DNA of 64,000 bases, taken from the NCBI RefSeq assembly GCF_020662345.1, contig NZ_VMOA01000017.1, positions 1-64,000 of the forward strand, in the 5' to 3' direction. Shown here in pieces: positions 26,078-35,897 of the stretch. Source of the stretch: Methylobacterium sp. W2 (GTDB lineage Bacteria; Pseudomonadota; Alphaproteobacteria; Rhizobiales; Beijerinckiaceae). The notes beneath the pieces were generated by a model. The model worked only from the letters and a program-made list of their open reading frames with translations. It was not told the DNA's origin and did not search any database. How positions within the stretch are numbered: the first letter of the stretch is position 1; each line of letters begins with the position of its first letter. Position numbers and translations under genes: made by a program.

Positions 26078-27238
26078 ATGAGTGTTTCGCGCGCCTATCT
26101 CGACCACAACGCGACATCGCCGGTTCGTCCGGAGGTGGCGGCGGCGGTCGCGCGGGCGCTCGAACTGCCGGGCAACCCCTCGTCGATCCATCGCGAGGGC
26201 CGCGCGGCCAAGGCCGCGCTGGAAGCGGCACGCGAGCATGTCGCCGCCCTGGTCGGCGCCGGCCGTGGCCGCGTCGTCTTCACCAGCGGCGGCACCGAGG
26301 CGGCCAATGCGGTCCTGTCGGGTGCGCTGACCAAGACCGGATGTCCCGCGCCGACGCGCCTCCTTGTGGGTGCCACCGAGCATCCCTGCGTCGCGGTAGG
26401 ACACCGCTTCGCGCCCGGATCAGTGGCGATCGTGCCGGTTTTGCCGTCCGGCCTGATCGACCTCGCCGCTCTGGAGCGGGGCCTGGAGCGGGCGGGGGAC
26501 GAGGCAGTGCTGATCTCGGTTCACGCCGCCAACAACGAGACCGGCGTGGTCCAGCCCCTCGCCGAGATCGTCGCCTTGGCCAAAACGCATGGCCGCGCCC
26601 TCGTCCATAGCGACGCGGTGCAGGCGGTGGGGAAAGTCCCTGTCGATGTCGCGGGCCTCGGCCTCGATGCCCTCACCCTGTCCGGCCACAAATTCGCCGC
26701 GCCGAAGGGCACGGGTGCCATCGTGCTGGCCGAAGGCGTCACCCTCGAACAGGCTTTCGTGCGCGGCGGCGGCCAGGAATCGCGCCAGCGCTGCGGCACG
26801 GAGAACCTGCCCGGCCTCGTCGGGTTGGGCGAGGCGGCGCGGATCGCCCGGGCGGGTCTCTCGGCGATCGATGCCGACCTTCGGGATTCCGTGGAAGCCG
26901 CCCTGCTTCGGATCGCCCCGGATGCCGTCATTTTCGGGAGCGGCGCGCCGCGCCTTCCCAACACCCTGTGCTTTTCCGTGCCGGGCCTCGATGCGGCAAC
27001 CGCGCTGATGGCGCTGGATCTCGCCGGCATCGCGGTCTCGTCCGGATCGGCCTGCTCGTCGGGCAAGGTTGGCCGCTCGACCGTTCTGGCCGCCATGGGC
27101 GTCAGCCCCGCGCTGGCTGCGGGGGCGCTCCGCGTCAGTTTCGGCTGGAACAGCACGGAAAGCGACGGCTCACGCTTCCTCACGGCCTTCGAACGGCATG
27201 TGGGGACCCTATATCAACGGCGAGGGCAGGCGGCCTGA
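26078..27238 (+). CDS. Cysteine desulfurase, NifS/IscS type
   Basis: The 386-residue PLP enzyme has the group I features: YLDHNATSPVRPEV, FTSGGTEAANAVL, Lys205 in LSGHKFAAPKG for PLP, and the mobile loop with the persulfide Cys326 in SSGSACSSGKVG. It takes sulfur from cysteine for iron-sulfur cluster assembly. It is the first gene of the suf operon, distinct from the SufS-type enzyme later in the same operon, so this operon encodes both desulfurase classes. No Rrf2/IscR gene precedes it. The ATG at 26078 lacks a good Shine-Dalgarno sequence. A nine-codon frame from 26052 ends on its start codon (ATGA), so coupled translation is possible. Confidence 0.93.
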   Translation: MSVSRAYLDHNATSPVRPEVAAAVARALELPGNPSSIHREGRAAKAALEAAREHVAALVGAGRGRVVFTSGGTEAANAVLSGALTKTGCPAPTRLLVGATEHPCVAVGHRFAPGSVAIVPVLPSGLIDLAALERGLERAGDEAVLISVHAANNETGVVQPLAEIVALAKTHGRALVHSDAVQAVGKVPVDVAGLGLDALTLSGHKFAAPKGTGAIVLAEGVTLEQAFVRGGGQESRQRCGTENLPGLVGLGEAARIARAGLSAIDADLRDSVEAALLRIAPDAVIFGSGAPRLPNTLCFSVPGLDAATALMALDLAGIAVSSGSACSSGKVGRSTVLAAMGVSPALAAGALRVSFGWNSTESDGSRFLTAFERHVGTLYQRRGQAA

Positions 27239-27312
27239 AGCGCCGTCCACCCAAGCCATCCTCTCGCGAAAACCCCCGGCCCTTGACGCCGGTGTAGGTC
27301 AGGAGACGTGCA

Positions 27313-28782
<1,470 letters not shown>

Positions 28783-28791
28783 GAGGACGAC

Positions 28792-29082
28792 ATGGCTTTC
28801 GCGTTCGATACTCTCAAGTTCACCCAACGCCTCGAACAGGTGGGCGTCGGACGCGAACAGGCCATTGCCCACGCCGAACTGGCTCGGGACATGATCATCG
28901 CCGATTCTGCGACCAGAGCGGATTTGGCCGATCTGGAAAAGGTCCTTCGATCGGACCTCAAATCTTTCAAATCCGAGATCGATAGCTCGCTCCGCGAACT
29001 CGAACTCCGCATGACCGTGAGGCTCGGGGCGATCATCGGCGCTGCCGTCGCCGTCATCGCCGCACTTCAGAAATTCCTCTGA
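28792..29082 (+). CDS. Small coiled-coil protein with C-terminal membrane helix
   Basis: Ninety-six residues: [29 protein letters not shown], an amphipathic region with [30 protein letters not shown], then a single hydrophobic helix [18 protein letters not shown]. This layout resembles the DUF1640/CCDC90 family of coiled-coil membrane proteins. It lies between sufB and sufC with a nine-base gap to sufB and GAGGACGAC as a ribosome-binding site, so it is a genuine operon member. A role in cluster assembly is only suggested by position. Confidence 0.75.
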   Translation: MAFAFDTLKFTQRLEQVGVGREQAIAHAELARDMIIADSATRADLADLEKVLRSDLKSFKSEIDSSLRELELRMTVRLGAIIGAAVAVIAALQKFL

Positions 29083-29138
29083 CGCCCCGGCCCATCCCGG
29101 GGATTAACGTCAGGCATCGAAACCAGGACTACACTCAG

Positions 29139-29891
29139 ATGATCGAAATCAAGAACCTGACCGTCGCCATCGAGGACAAGCAGATCCTCAACGGCCTCAA
29201 CCTCACGGTGAACGACGGCGAAGTTGCAGCCATTATGGGTCCGAACGGCTCGGGCAAATCGACCCTGTCCTACGTCATCGCCGGCAAGGAGGATTACGAG
29301 GTCACCGACGGCGAGATCCTCCTCGACGGCGTGAACATCCTCGAAATGAGCCCCGACGAGCGCGCGGCCTCCGGCGTGTTCCTGGCCTTCCAGTATCCGT
29401 TGGAGATCCCCGGGGTCGGCACCATGACCTTCCTCAAGGCGACGCTGAACGCCCAGCGCCGGGCGCGCGGCGAAGGCGAGCTCTCCACTCCCGACTTCAT
29501 CCGCAAGGTGAACGGCGCGGCCGAGAAGCTCGAGATCAACAAGGAGATGCTCAAGCGCGCCCTCAATGTCGGGTTCTCCGGCGGCGAGAAGAAGCGCATG
29601 GAGATCCTGCAGATGGCGCTGCTGGAGCCAAAATTCTGCGTCCTCGACGAAACCGATTCCGGCCTCGACATCGATGCCCTCCGCATCGTTTCAGGGGGCG
29701 TGAACGCCCTGCGCGCGCAGGGCCGCTCGTTCCTCGTCATCACCCACTACCAGCGCCTGCTCGACTACATCGTGCCAGACGTGGTCCACGTGATGTCGCA
29801 AGGGCGCATCGTGAAGTCGGGCGACAAGGATCTGGCTAAGGCGCTCGAAGCGTCCGGCTATGCCGAGTACCGCACGAACGAGGCCGCCTGA
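29139..29891 (+). CDS. sufC: Fe-S cluster assembly ATPase SufC
   Basis: The 250-residue ABC ATPase has Walker [10 protein letters not shown], the Q-loop in [12 protein letters not shown] (typical of SufC), the signature [14 protein letters not shown], and Walker [14 protein letters not shown]. SufC energises the SufBCD scaffold. It sits between the coiled-coil gene and sufD, whose ATG follows its stop by one base, so translation is closely coupled. The length and motif spacing are standard. Confidence 0.97.
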   Translation: MIEIKNLTVAIEDKQILNGLNLTVNDGEVAAIMGPNGSGKSTLSYVIAGKEDYEVTDGEILLDGVNILEMSPDERAASGVFLAFQYPLEIPGVGTMTFLKATLNAQRRARGEGELSTPDFIRKVNGAAEKLEINKEMLKRALNVGFSGGEKKRMEILQMALLEPKFCVLDETDSGLDIDALRIVSGGVNALRAQGRSFLVITHYQRLLDYIVPDVVHVMSQGRIVKSGDKDLAKALEASGYAEYRTNEAA

Positions 29892-29892
29892 T

Positions 29893-31215
29893 ATGGCCGA
29901 CATCACCCCCTTGCGCACGGCGGCCGAGACCGCCCTGTCGAAGCTCTTCGAAGCCACGAAGATGAAGTACCCCACGGGCGTGTCCATCGCCCGCGAGGAG
30001 GCGTTCCGCTATTTCGAGGCGGTCGGCCTGCCCACCCGCCGCGTCGAGGCGTTCAAGTACACAGACCTGCGCTCGGCCTTTCGCGACGCCGCCCATCCGG
30101 CAGAGATGCCCTCGGCCGAGACCGCGAAGGCGGCATCCGCCGAGGCCAAGGGCTTTGCCGGGATCGAGGCCGTACGCCTGACCTTCGTCAACGGCCACTT
30201 CATCGCCGAGGAATCCGATCTCGGCCGCATCCCGGCCGGCATTACCGTGACGCCGCTGACCCAGGCTCTCACCGAGGGCAACGCGCTCCTCGAGCGGTTG
30301 ACGCCCGTGCGTCAGGCCTCCGAGAACGCGATCTATCAGCTTAACACCGCGTTCCTGGCCGATGGCGCCCTGATCGCGGTAGAGGCCGGCGCCAAGGTCG
30401 AGACGCCGCTTCACCTGCGCTTCATCGGCACCGGCACGGAGGCCTATTCCACGGCCACCCGCGTGCTCGTCACGCTTGGGGAGGGCGCGGACGCGTTCGT
30501 GCTCGAAAGCCACGAGGGAGCAGACGGCATCGCCTACCAGCCCAACGACGCGGTGGACGTGGTGGTGGGCGACGACGCCATCTTCCGCCATGCGCGCCTG
30601 AACGCGGAAGGCCGCGAGGCCGTGGCGCTGTCGACCCTTTCGGTCAAGCTCGGCGCCAGATCCGCGGTGGAGACCGTCAATGTGGTCGTCGGCGGCGTGC
30701 TCTCGCGCCATCAGGTCTACCTGAACTTCGCGGGCGCCGACGGCAACGCCATCGTCAACGGTGCCGCGATGCTCAACGGCAAGCAGCTCGCCGACACGAC
30801 ATTCTTGGCCGACCATGCTGGCACGGGCGGCGTCAGCCGCGAGCTGTTCAAGACCGTCGTCGACGGACAGGCCACCGGCGTGTTCCAGGGCAAGATCATC
30901 GTCCAACAGGCGGCCCAGCAGACCGACGGCAAGATGATGTCGGCCTGTCTCATCCTCTCCGACGAGGGGCAGATGATGAACAAGCCGGAGCTGGAGATCT
31001 TCGCCGACGACGTCGCCTGCGGCCATGGCGCCACCTGCGGCGCGCTGGACGATGACCTGCTGTTCTACCTGATGCAGCGCGGCCTGCCGAAGCCGGAAGC
31101 CGAGAGCCTGCTGGTCCAGGCCTTCCTGGGTGCCGCCATCGAGTCGGTGAGCCACGAGGGCGCGCGCAAGGCGCTGATCGGCACGATCGAGGCGTGGCTG
31201 AAGGCGCGGGGGTAA
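29893..31215 (+). CDS. sufD: Fe-S cluster assembly protein SufD
   Basis: The 440-residue protein is SufD: FPTRRVEAFKYTDLR-type start (LPTRRVEAFKYTDLRSAF), HQVYLNFAGADGNAIVNGA, SRELFKTVVDGQATGVFQGKI split across the core, then KPELEIFADDVACGHGATCG and the end LPKPEAESLLVQAFLG. SufD pairs with SufB and the SufC dimer and may help iron entry. The ATG at 29893 is chosen over an upstream frame because it follows sufC directly. A membrane protein gene, unusual at this place, follows at a 13-base distance. Confidence 0.96.
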   Translation: MADITPLRTAAETALSKLFEATKMKYPTGVSIAREEAFRYFEAVGLPTRRVEAFKYTDLRSAFRDAAHPAEMPSAETAKAASAEAKGFAGIEAVRLTFVNGHFIAEESDLGRIPAGITVTPLTQALTEGNALLERLTPVRQASENAIYQLNTAFLADGALIAVEAGAKVETPLHLRFIGTGTEAYSTATRVLVTLGEGADAFVLESHEGADGIAYQPNDAVDVVVGDDAIFRHARLNAEGREAVALSTLSVKLGARSAVETVNVVVGGVLSRHQVYLNFAGADGNAIVNGAAMLNGKQLADTTFLADHAGTGGVSRELFKTVVDGQATGVFQGKIIVQQAAQQTDGKMMSACLILSDEGQMMNKPELEIFADDVACGHGATCGALDDDLLFYLMQRGLPKPEAESLLVQAFLGAAIESVSHEGARKALIGTIEAWLKARG

Positions 31216-31228
31216 ACGACACTTCGCC

Positions 31229-31915
31229 ATGACAAGCACTGCGCCCGCCGGACACGGCTACTCGCTTGGAATGGCTGTTCGGCACCTGCTGACCGGCCCT
31301 TTTAGACCTCGCGCAGCCCTGCGCGAGGGATTGGCCTCCGGACTCGGTGAGCGGGGTCGGATCGTTCTCTTCGCGGGGGCCACCACGTTGTACGGTCTGG
31401 CCGATCCATCGGCGCGTGCGGCGGGCGAGAACTACGTCGAGACGGTCCGGCAATCCACCGGTCCGTACGTTTGGGCGCTCGGCCTGGCCCTCGTGGTTGC
31501 GCTGCTCGGCATACTCGTCATCGTGCTCTACCTAGGCCAGAGCGTGGTTCTGCATGCCGTGTTCCGGCTCGGTGCCCGCTCGAAACCGACATTCGCAGTG
31601 ACCCGTTCGGTTCTGGCCTTGGCCGACTGGATCACAGTCGGCCTCGGCTGCGTGCTCCTGCTGGCGACACGGAGCCTCCTGCCGCAGGTGTCGATAGATG
31701 CACAGAGCGTCGAGTCAGCGCTTCTCCTGGCGGCGATCGCCCCCTACCTCGTGCTCCTCATCTCCGAGGCAACCGGATCGTCACGCGTCAGGTCCGCCAT
31801 ACTGCTGCTGCTCGTCTTTGTCGGAGACGCCGCCATCTCATTCGGCATCGACGCCGGTCTCGAACATCTGAACGCTTTTTTACGCAGCGTCAGTCCCGAA
31901 CATGAGCCAGTCTGA
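31229..31915 (+). CDS. Multi-pass membrane protein inside the suf operon
   Basis: The 228-residue protein has about five hydrophobic segments, e.g. YVWALGLALVVALLGILVIV, WITVGLGCVLLLATRSLLP, and LLLAAIAPYLVLLISEA, with a short soluble N-terminus (MAVRHLLTGPFRPRAALREG). It shows no family I recognise; the overall layout is loosely like Yip1-type membrane proteins. It lies between sufD (13-base gap) and sufS, and its end overlaps the earlier of two possible sufS starts. Codon use looks slightly less biased than in its neighbours, so later insertion is possible. Confidence 0.7.
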   Translation: MTSTAPAGHGYSLGMAVRHLLTGPFRPRAALREGLASGLGERGRIVLFAGATTLYGLADPSARAAGENYVETVRQSTGPYVWALGLALVVALLGILVIVLYLGQSVVLHAVFRLGARSKPTFAVTRSVLALADWITVGLGCVLLLATRSLLPQVSIDAQSVESALLLAAIAPYLVLLISEATGSSRVRSAILLLLVFVGDAAISFGIDAGLEHLNAFLRSVSPEHEPV

Positions 31916-31922
31916 GGTTTCG

Positions 31923-33161
31923 ATGCCCACGATCGATACTCCCTACGACGTCGAGGCGATCCGGGCCGAGTTCCCGATCCTGGCCCAAAAGGTCTACGGT
32001 CGGCCGCTGGTCTATCTCGACAACGCCGCTTCGTCGCAGAAGCCGCGGGCGGTGATCGATGCGATGGTGAACTGCATGGAGACCGGCTACGCCAACGTCC
32101 ATCGCGGCCTGCACTTCATGGCCAACGCCGCGACCGAGGGGTTCGAGGGCGCGCGCGAGACCACGCGGCAGTTCCTCAACGCCGAGTCCACCGACGAGAT
32201 CATCTTCACCCGCAACGCCACGGAGGCCTACAACCTCGTGGCCTCGTCCATGGGGCTGATGGGTCAGATCGGGGAGGGGGACGAGATCATCCTCTCGATC
32301 ATGGAGCACCATTCCAACATCGTGCCCTGGCACTTTTTGCGCGAGCGGAGAGGAGCCGTCATCAAGTGGGCGCCGGTGGACGACGCTGGCAACTTCCTCG
32401 TCGACGAGTACGAGAAACTGTTCACACCGCGCACGAAGATGGTGGCGATTACCCACATGTCGAATGTGCTCGGCACGGTGACACCGGCCGCCGAGATCGT
32501 CCGCATCGCCCACGCCCACGGCGTGCCGGTGCTCCTCGACGGGGCGCAGAGCGCCGTCCATGGGCCCATCGACGTGAAGGCGCTCGATTGCGACTTCTTC
32601 GTTTTCACCGGCCACAAGGTCTACGGACCCACCGGCATCGGCGTGCTCTACGGCAAGAAGGACTGGCTGGAGCGCTTGCCCCCCTACCAGGGCGGCGGCG
32701 AGATGATCCGTACCGTCTCTCAGGACACGATCACCTACAACGACCCGCCCCACCGCTTCGAGGCCGGTACCCCGGCCATCATCGAGGCCGTGGGCCTCGG
32801 CGCAGCCCTGGAATTCATGATGACGCTCGGCCGCGAAAAGATCGCAGCGCACGAGGCGTCGCTCCTCGCCTATGCGCAGGAGCGCCTCGGGGCCATGAAC
32901 TCCGTGCGGATGATCGGCACCGCCGAGGGCAAGGGCGGGGTCATCGCCTTCGAGATGAAAGGCGCCCATGCCCACGACATCGCCACCGTGATCGACCGTT
33001 ACGGCGTCGCGATCCGGGCCGGCACCCATTGCGCCATGCCGCTGCTCACACGATTCGGTGCGACCTCCACCTGTCGCGCCTCGTTCGGCCTGTATAATAC
33101 CCATGCGGAAGTGGACGCCCTCGCCGAGGCACTGGCCAAGGCCGAGATGATGTTCGCCTGA
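31923..33161 (+). CDS. sufS: Cysteine desulfurase SufS
   Basis: The 412-residue PLP enzyme is group II (SufS/CsdA): IRAEFPILAQKVYGRPLVYLDNAA, MEHHSNIVPWH, the PLP Lys in FTGHKVYGPTGIG, and the active Cys in RAGTHCAMPLL. In the family it passes sulfur to SufE or SufU; neither is in the window. The ATG at 31923 is preferred as GAGG lies five bases upstream; an ATG at 31902, overlapping the membrane gene by 14 bases, would add seven residues. Its presence beside the first-gene desulfurase means two enzymes for one operon. Confidence 0.95.
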   Translation: MPTIDTPYDVEAIRAEFPILAQKVYGRPLVYLDNAASSQKPRAVIDAMVNCMETGYANVHRGLHFMANAATEGFEGARETTRQFLNAESTDEIIFTRNATEAYNLVASSMGLMGQIGEGDEIILSIMEHHSNIVPWHFLRERRGAVIKWAPVDDAGNFLVDEYEKLFTPRTKMVAITHMSNVLGTVTPAAEIVRIAHAHGVPVLLDGAQSAVHGPIDVKALDCDFFVFTGHKVYGPTGIGVLYGKKDWLERLPPYQGGGEMIRTVSQDTITYNDPPHRFEAGTPAIIEAVGLGAALEFMMTLGREKIAAHEASLLAYAQERLGAMNSVRMIGTAEGKGGVIAFEMKGAHAHDIATVIDRYGVAIRAGTHCAMPLLTRFGATSTCRASFGLYNTHAEVDALAEALAKAEMMFA

Positions 33162-33172
33162 GGATCCACACC

Positions 33173-33553
33173 ATGAGCGACTCGACCATCACCGGCGGAG
33201 CCAACACCCCCGCCATCGCCAGCGATTCGGCGATCCCGCCCGAAGAGCTCGACCGCCTGACGGACGCCATCGTCGCGGCGCTGAAGAGCGTCTACGATCC
33301 CGAGATCCCGGCCGACATCTACGAGCTCGGCCTGATCTACAAGGTCGACATCGCCGACGACCGCACGGTCGCCATCGACATGACGCTGACGGCGCCGGGC
33401 TGTCCCGTGGCCGGCGAGATGCCGGGCTGGGTCGAGACGGCGGTCGCCGCCGTGCCGGGCATCCAGTCCTGCACCGTGACGATGGTGTTCGATCCGCCGT
33501 GGGACCAGAGCCGGATGTCCGACGAGGCCCGCGTCGCCCTCGACATGTGGTAG
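33173..33553 (+). CDS. sufT: SUF-associated MIP18-family protein SufT
   Basis: The 126-residue protein has the DUF59/MIP18 domain: LTDAIVAALKSVYDPEIPADIYELGLIY, MTLTAPGCPVAGEMPGWVE with the conserved Cys, and VFDPPWDQSRMSDEARVALDMW. SufT proteins help cluster maturation and delivery to client enzymes. The 11-base gap after sufS and its usual position at the end of alphaproteobacterial suf operons support the call. An alanine/serine-rich N-terminus of about 20 residues precedes the domain. Confidence 0.94.
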   Translation: MSDSTITGGANTPAIASDSAIPPEELDRLTDAIVAALKSVYDPEIPADIYELGLIYKVDIADDRTVAIDMTLTAPGCPVAGEMPGWVETAVAAVPGIQSCTVTMVFDPPWDQSRMSDEARVALDMW

Positions 33554-33559
33554 TGCGCC

Positions 33560-34153
33560 TCAGCCGGTCGGCGCCTCGCGGTGCGGGGCAAACGTCATGC
33601 CGTCATAGACGTCCGACATCGGCAGACCTGCTCCGATGATCGGAAGATCGATGGTCTCATCCATCGCCTCGAAGGCCTGCGTCACCCATGCCTCGCCATC
33701 GCGCCGATACAGTGTCGCGCTGGGCCACCGGGTCTCCACGAGGAGGATGTATGCGATCGTCGGATGGCGCTTGTACTCCTCCAGCTTCCGGAAACGATCG
33801 ATGGTGCTCGTCGAGGGTGACAGTACCTCGACGACAAGCCTCGGTGTCCGGCTCTCATAGCTGTCCAAGACGAGATCGCCGCATTCCACGGTCACGTCCG
33901 GCCGGCGCAAGGTCGAGATCCCCGTGCGCAGGCCGATATCGTCCGTCGTCGGCCGACACCTGGTTCCGCGAAGCTGGCCGTGGAGGGCGGCAATGATGTT
34001 TACGGTCACGCGGTCGTGCTGCGCACTGGCACCCGTCATCATCTTCACGTGCGGGATCGGCACGCCGTCGACGAGTTCGTAGAGGAAATCCTGGCGTTGC
34101 TGCCAGTCGAAAAATTCTTCCACGCTCATCAAGCGTCGTGCCGTCTGTGCCAT
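33560..34153 (-). CDS. Uma2-family (DUF820) protein
   Basis: The 197-residue protein matches the Uma2/DUF820 family, which has a restriction-endonuclease-like fold: MSVEEFFDWQQRQDFLYELVDG, HDRVTVNIIAALHGQLRG, LRRPDVTVECGD, PRLVVEVLSPSTSTIDRFRKLEEYK and YILLVETRWPSATLYRR. The Asp of RRPDV and Glu of VVEVLSPST-type motifs are the presumed metal ligands, and both are present. The function of the family in cells is unknown. It lies antisense, six bases from the sufT stop, between sufT and sufA, and so splits the suf operon. The ATG at 34153 is chosen by the family start. Confidence 0.88.
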   Translation of the reverse strand: MAQTARRLMSVEEFFDWQQRQDFLYELVDGVPIPHVKMMTGASAQHDRVTVNIIAALHGQLRGTRCRPTTDDIGLRTGISTLRRPDVTVECGDLVLDSYESRTPRLVVEVLSPSTSTIDRFRKLEEYKRHPTIAYILLVETRWPSATLYRRDGEAWVTQAFEAMDETIDLPIIGAGLPMSDVYDGMTFAPHREAPTG

Positions 34154-34311
34154 GAAACCCGTCCCCGGCCGATCATGATGATACCATAGTCCGAAGACCG
34201 CCGGCTGAAGCCGCATGACGACAGTGGACCGCAGCCTCCGCCATCCTTATCTTAACGCCGTACCATCATCCTCAACCGCCCGGGCCTTGAACCCGGCTGC
34301 CGGAGAGACCC

Positions 34312-34689
34312 ATGCTCAAGAGTTTCAAGGTTCTGTCCCTGACCGACGCGGCGGCGGACCGGATCAAGGCCATCATCGCCGATGCGGAGAAGCCCATCGC
34401 CGGCCTCAGGGTCGGCGTGAAGAACGGCGGCTGCGCCGGCATGTCCTACACGATGGAATATGCCGAAGGGCGCAACCCCGGCGAGGACATGGTCGAGGAT
34501 CGCGGGGTGACGGTGTTCGTCGACCCGAAGGCACTCCTGTTCCTCCTCGGCACGGAGATGGACTTCAAGACGACGAAGCTGTCGTCGCAGTTCGTCTTCA
34601 ACAACCCGAACCAGACGTCGTCCTGCGGCTGCGGCGAATCCGTGGCGATCACGCCGGCCAATCCCGAAGCGCTCCGCGCGTCCGCCTGA
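34312..34689 (+). CDS. sufA: A-type Fe-S carrier (IscA/SufA family)
   Basis: The 125-residue protein is of the HesB/IscA family with three conserved cysteines: Cys41 (NGGCAGMSY) and Cys105 and Cys107 (SSCGCGES). It likely carries iron-sulfur clusters or iron to target proteins. It is on the same strand as the suf genes but separated from sufT by the antisense Uma2 gene, so it may need its own promoter in 34154-34311. GGAGAG precedes the ATG. Confidence 0.94.
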   Translation: MLKSFKVLSLTDAAADRIKAIIADAEKPIAGLRVGVKNGGCAGMSYTMEYAEGRNPGEDMVEDRGVTVFVDPKALLFLLGTEMDFKTTKLSSQFVFNNPNQTSSCGCGESVAITPANPEALRASA

Positions 34690-34713
34690 CGCCAGGAGCG
34701 GCCTTGCCCGATC

Positions 34714-34746
34714 GGAGGCGCTCACGCGACGGCCGTGAGCGCCTCC
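34714..34746. terminator. Bidirectional hairpin between sufA and the diguanylate cyclase
   Basis: GGAGGCGCTCACG and its perfect complement (13 bp) enclose a seven-base loop. It begins 24 bases after the sufA stop and covers the last codons of the convergent cyclase gene, so it could end both transcripts. No T-tract follows on either strand. Confidence 0.55.
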
Positions 34747-35792
34747 AACGCGACGAGGGAATCGTCCACGGTCCGGTTGCGGCCGTCACGCTTGGCCATG
34801 AACATGCACTGGTCGGCGCGCTCGAGGAGCGACACGGCGGTGTCGCCCGGGCGTGACGTGGCGACCCCAAGGGAGATCGTCACCTTGCCGAGGGATTCTC
34901 CCGTGGTCCGCTTCACCAGTTCCCGGCCCATCACGCTGGCACGGACCTTCTCGCCGATGGCGACGGCCGCGGCACGGTTGGTCTCGGGCAGGAGAATTCC
35001 GAATTCCTCCCCGCCGAAACGGGCGAGGGTGACGCGGGCCTTGAGATGCTCGCGCATGACGATGGCCACGAGCCGGAGCACCTGATCGCCCGTGAGGTGG
35101 CCGTAGACGTCGTTGAAACGCTTGAAGAAATCGACGTCGATGACGATCAGGCTGGAGGGGATCGCCTGGCTCGCGGCGCCGTCGACCATCTTGCGCAGGC
35201 TCTCATCGAAGTGCTTGCGGTTGGACAGTCCGGTGAGGGGATCGGTGAGGCTCTCCAGCCGCGTCGCTTCCAGGGTCTCGCGCAAGGTCTCGATCTCGCT
35301 GCGGCTTTCCCGCATGCGCGCTTCGAGGGTCCGGTTGCTGGCGGTGATCTCCCGGGTGGTCGAGACCAGGGTCGTGATGATCTCCCGGACGCGCGCGCGG
35401 TTCTGGTCGGACACGTCGAGGTCGTGCGACAGCGCCTGCAGGGAGGCGCCGTACTGCGCCGTCGATCCGAGGGAGAGGTCCATCACCTCCACGATGCCCT
35501 CGATCTCGGCCAGCATGTTCGCGTTCATCCGCTCGGTCGCGGCGACCAAGCGGCGGCTGTCGATGTAGGTCTCATAGAGGGAATCGATATCGGCGTCGGA
35601 AAGGCTGCCGTTCTCGGTGGTGAGCCTCTTGATCGCGTCGTTCATCAGCGGCTGCGCGCCCGACACGTAAGTGTACCAGACGGCATAGGCCTGGGGCGTC
35701 GCGGAGGAGCCGTAGTCGCGCATCAGGACGTTGGCGCGGTCGGCCAGAGCGAAGGTTCTCTCCCTGTCACCGTAGCTTCCGTGACTCATCAA
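34722..35792 (-). CDS. Diguanylate cyclase with GGEEF motif
   Basis: The 356-residue protein has a helical N-terminal region (about 1-180; no membrane span) and a GGDEF domain with the active-site GGEEF at residues 260-264, DPLTGLSNRKHF at 184-195, and DVDFFKRFNDVYGH. The motif is intact, so it should make cyclic di-GMP. The inhibitory RxxD site is not visible at its usual place, so product inhibition may be absent. The N-terminal signal input is unknown; the pattern NANMLAEIEGIVEVMDLSLGS suggests a coiled signalling helix. Start ATG-ATG at 35792/35789. Confidence 0.93.
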   Translation of the reverse strand: MMSHGSYGDRERTFALADRANVLMRDYGSSATPQAYAVWYTYVSGAQPLMNDAIKRLTTENGSLSDADIDSLYETYIDSRRLVAATERMNANMLAEIEGIVEVMDLSLGSTAQYGASLQALSHDLDVSDQNRARVREIITTLVSTTREITASNRTLEARMRESRSEIETLRETLEATRLESLTDPLTGLSNRKHFDESLRKMVDGAASQAIPSSLIVIDVDFFKRFNDVYGHLTGDQVLRLVAIVMREHLKARVTLARFGGEEFGILLPETNRAAAVAIGEKVRASVMGRELVKRTTGESLGKVTISLGVATSRPGDTAVSLLERADQCMFMAKRDGRNRTVDDSLVALEALTAVA

Positions 35793-35897
35793 CCCCGTTC
35801 GCCCCCTGATCCGGCACCGATGGCCGGGGAGCGCATGTTAGCGGATGGATGGTGGAGAGGCCGTTAAAGTAGCGGGAACAGTTTGTGGATCCGCGCG

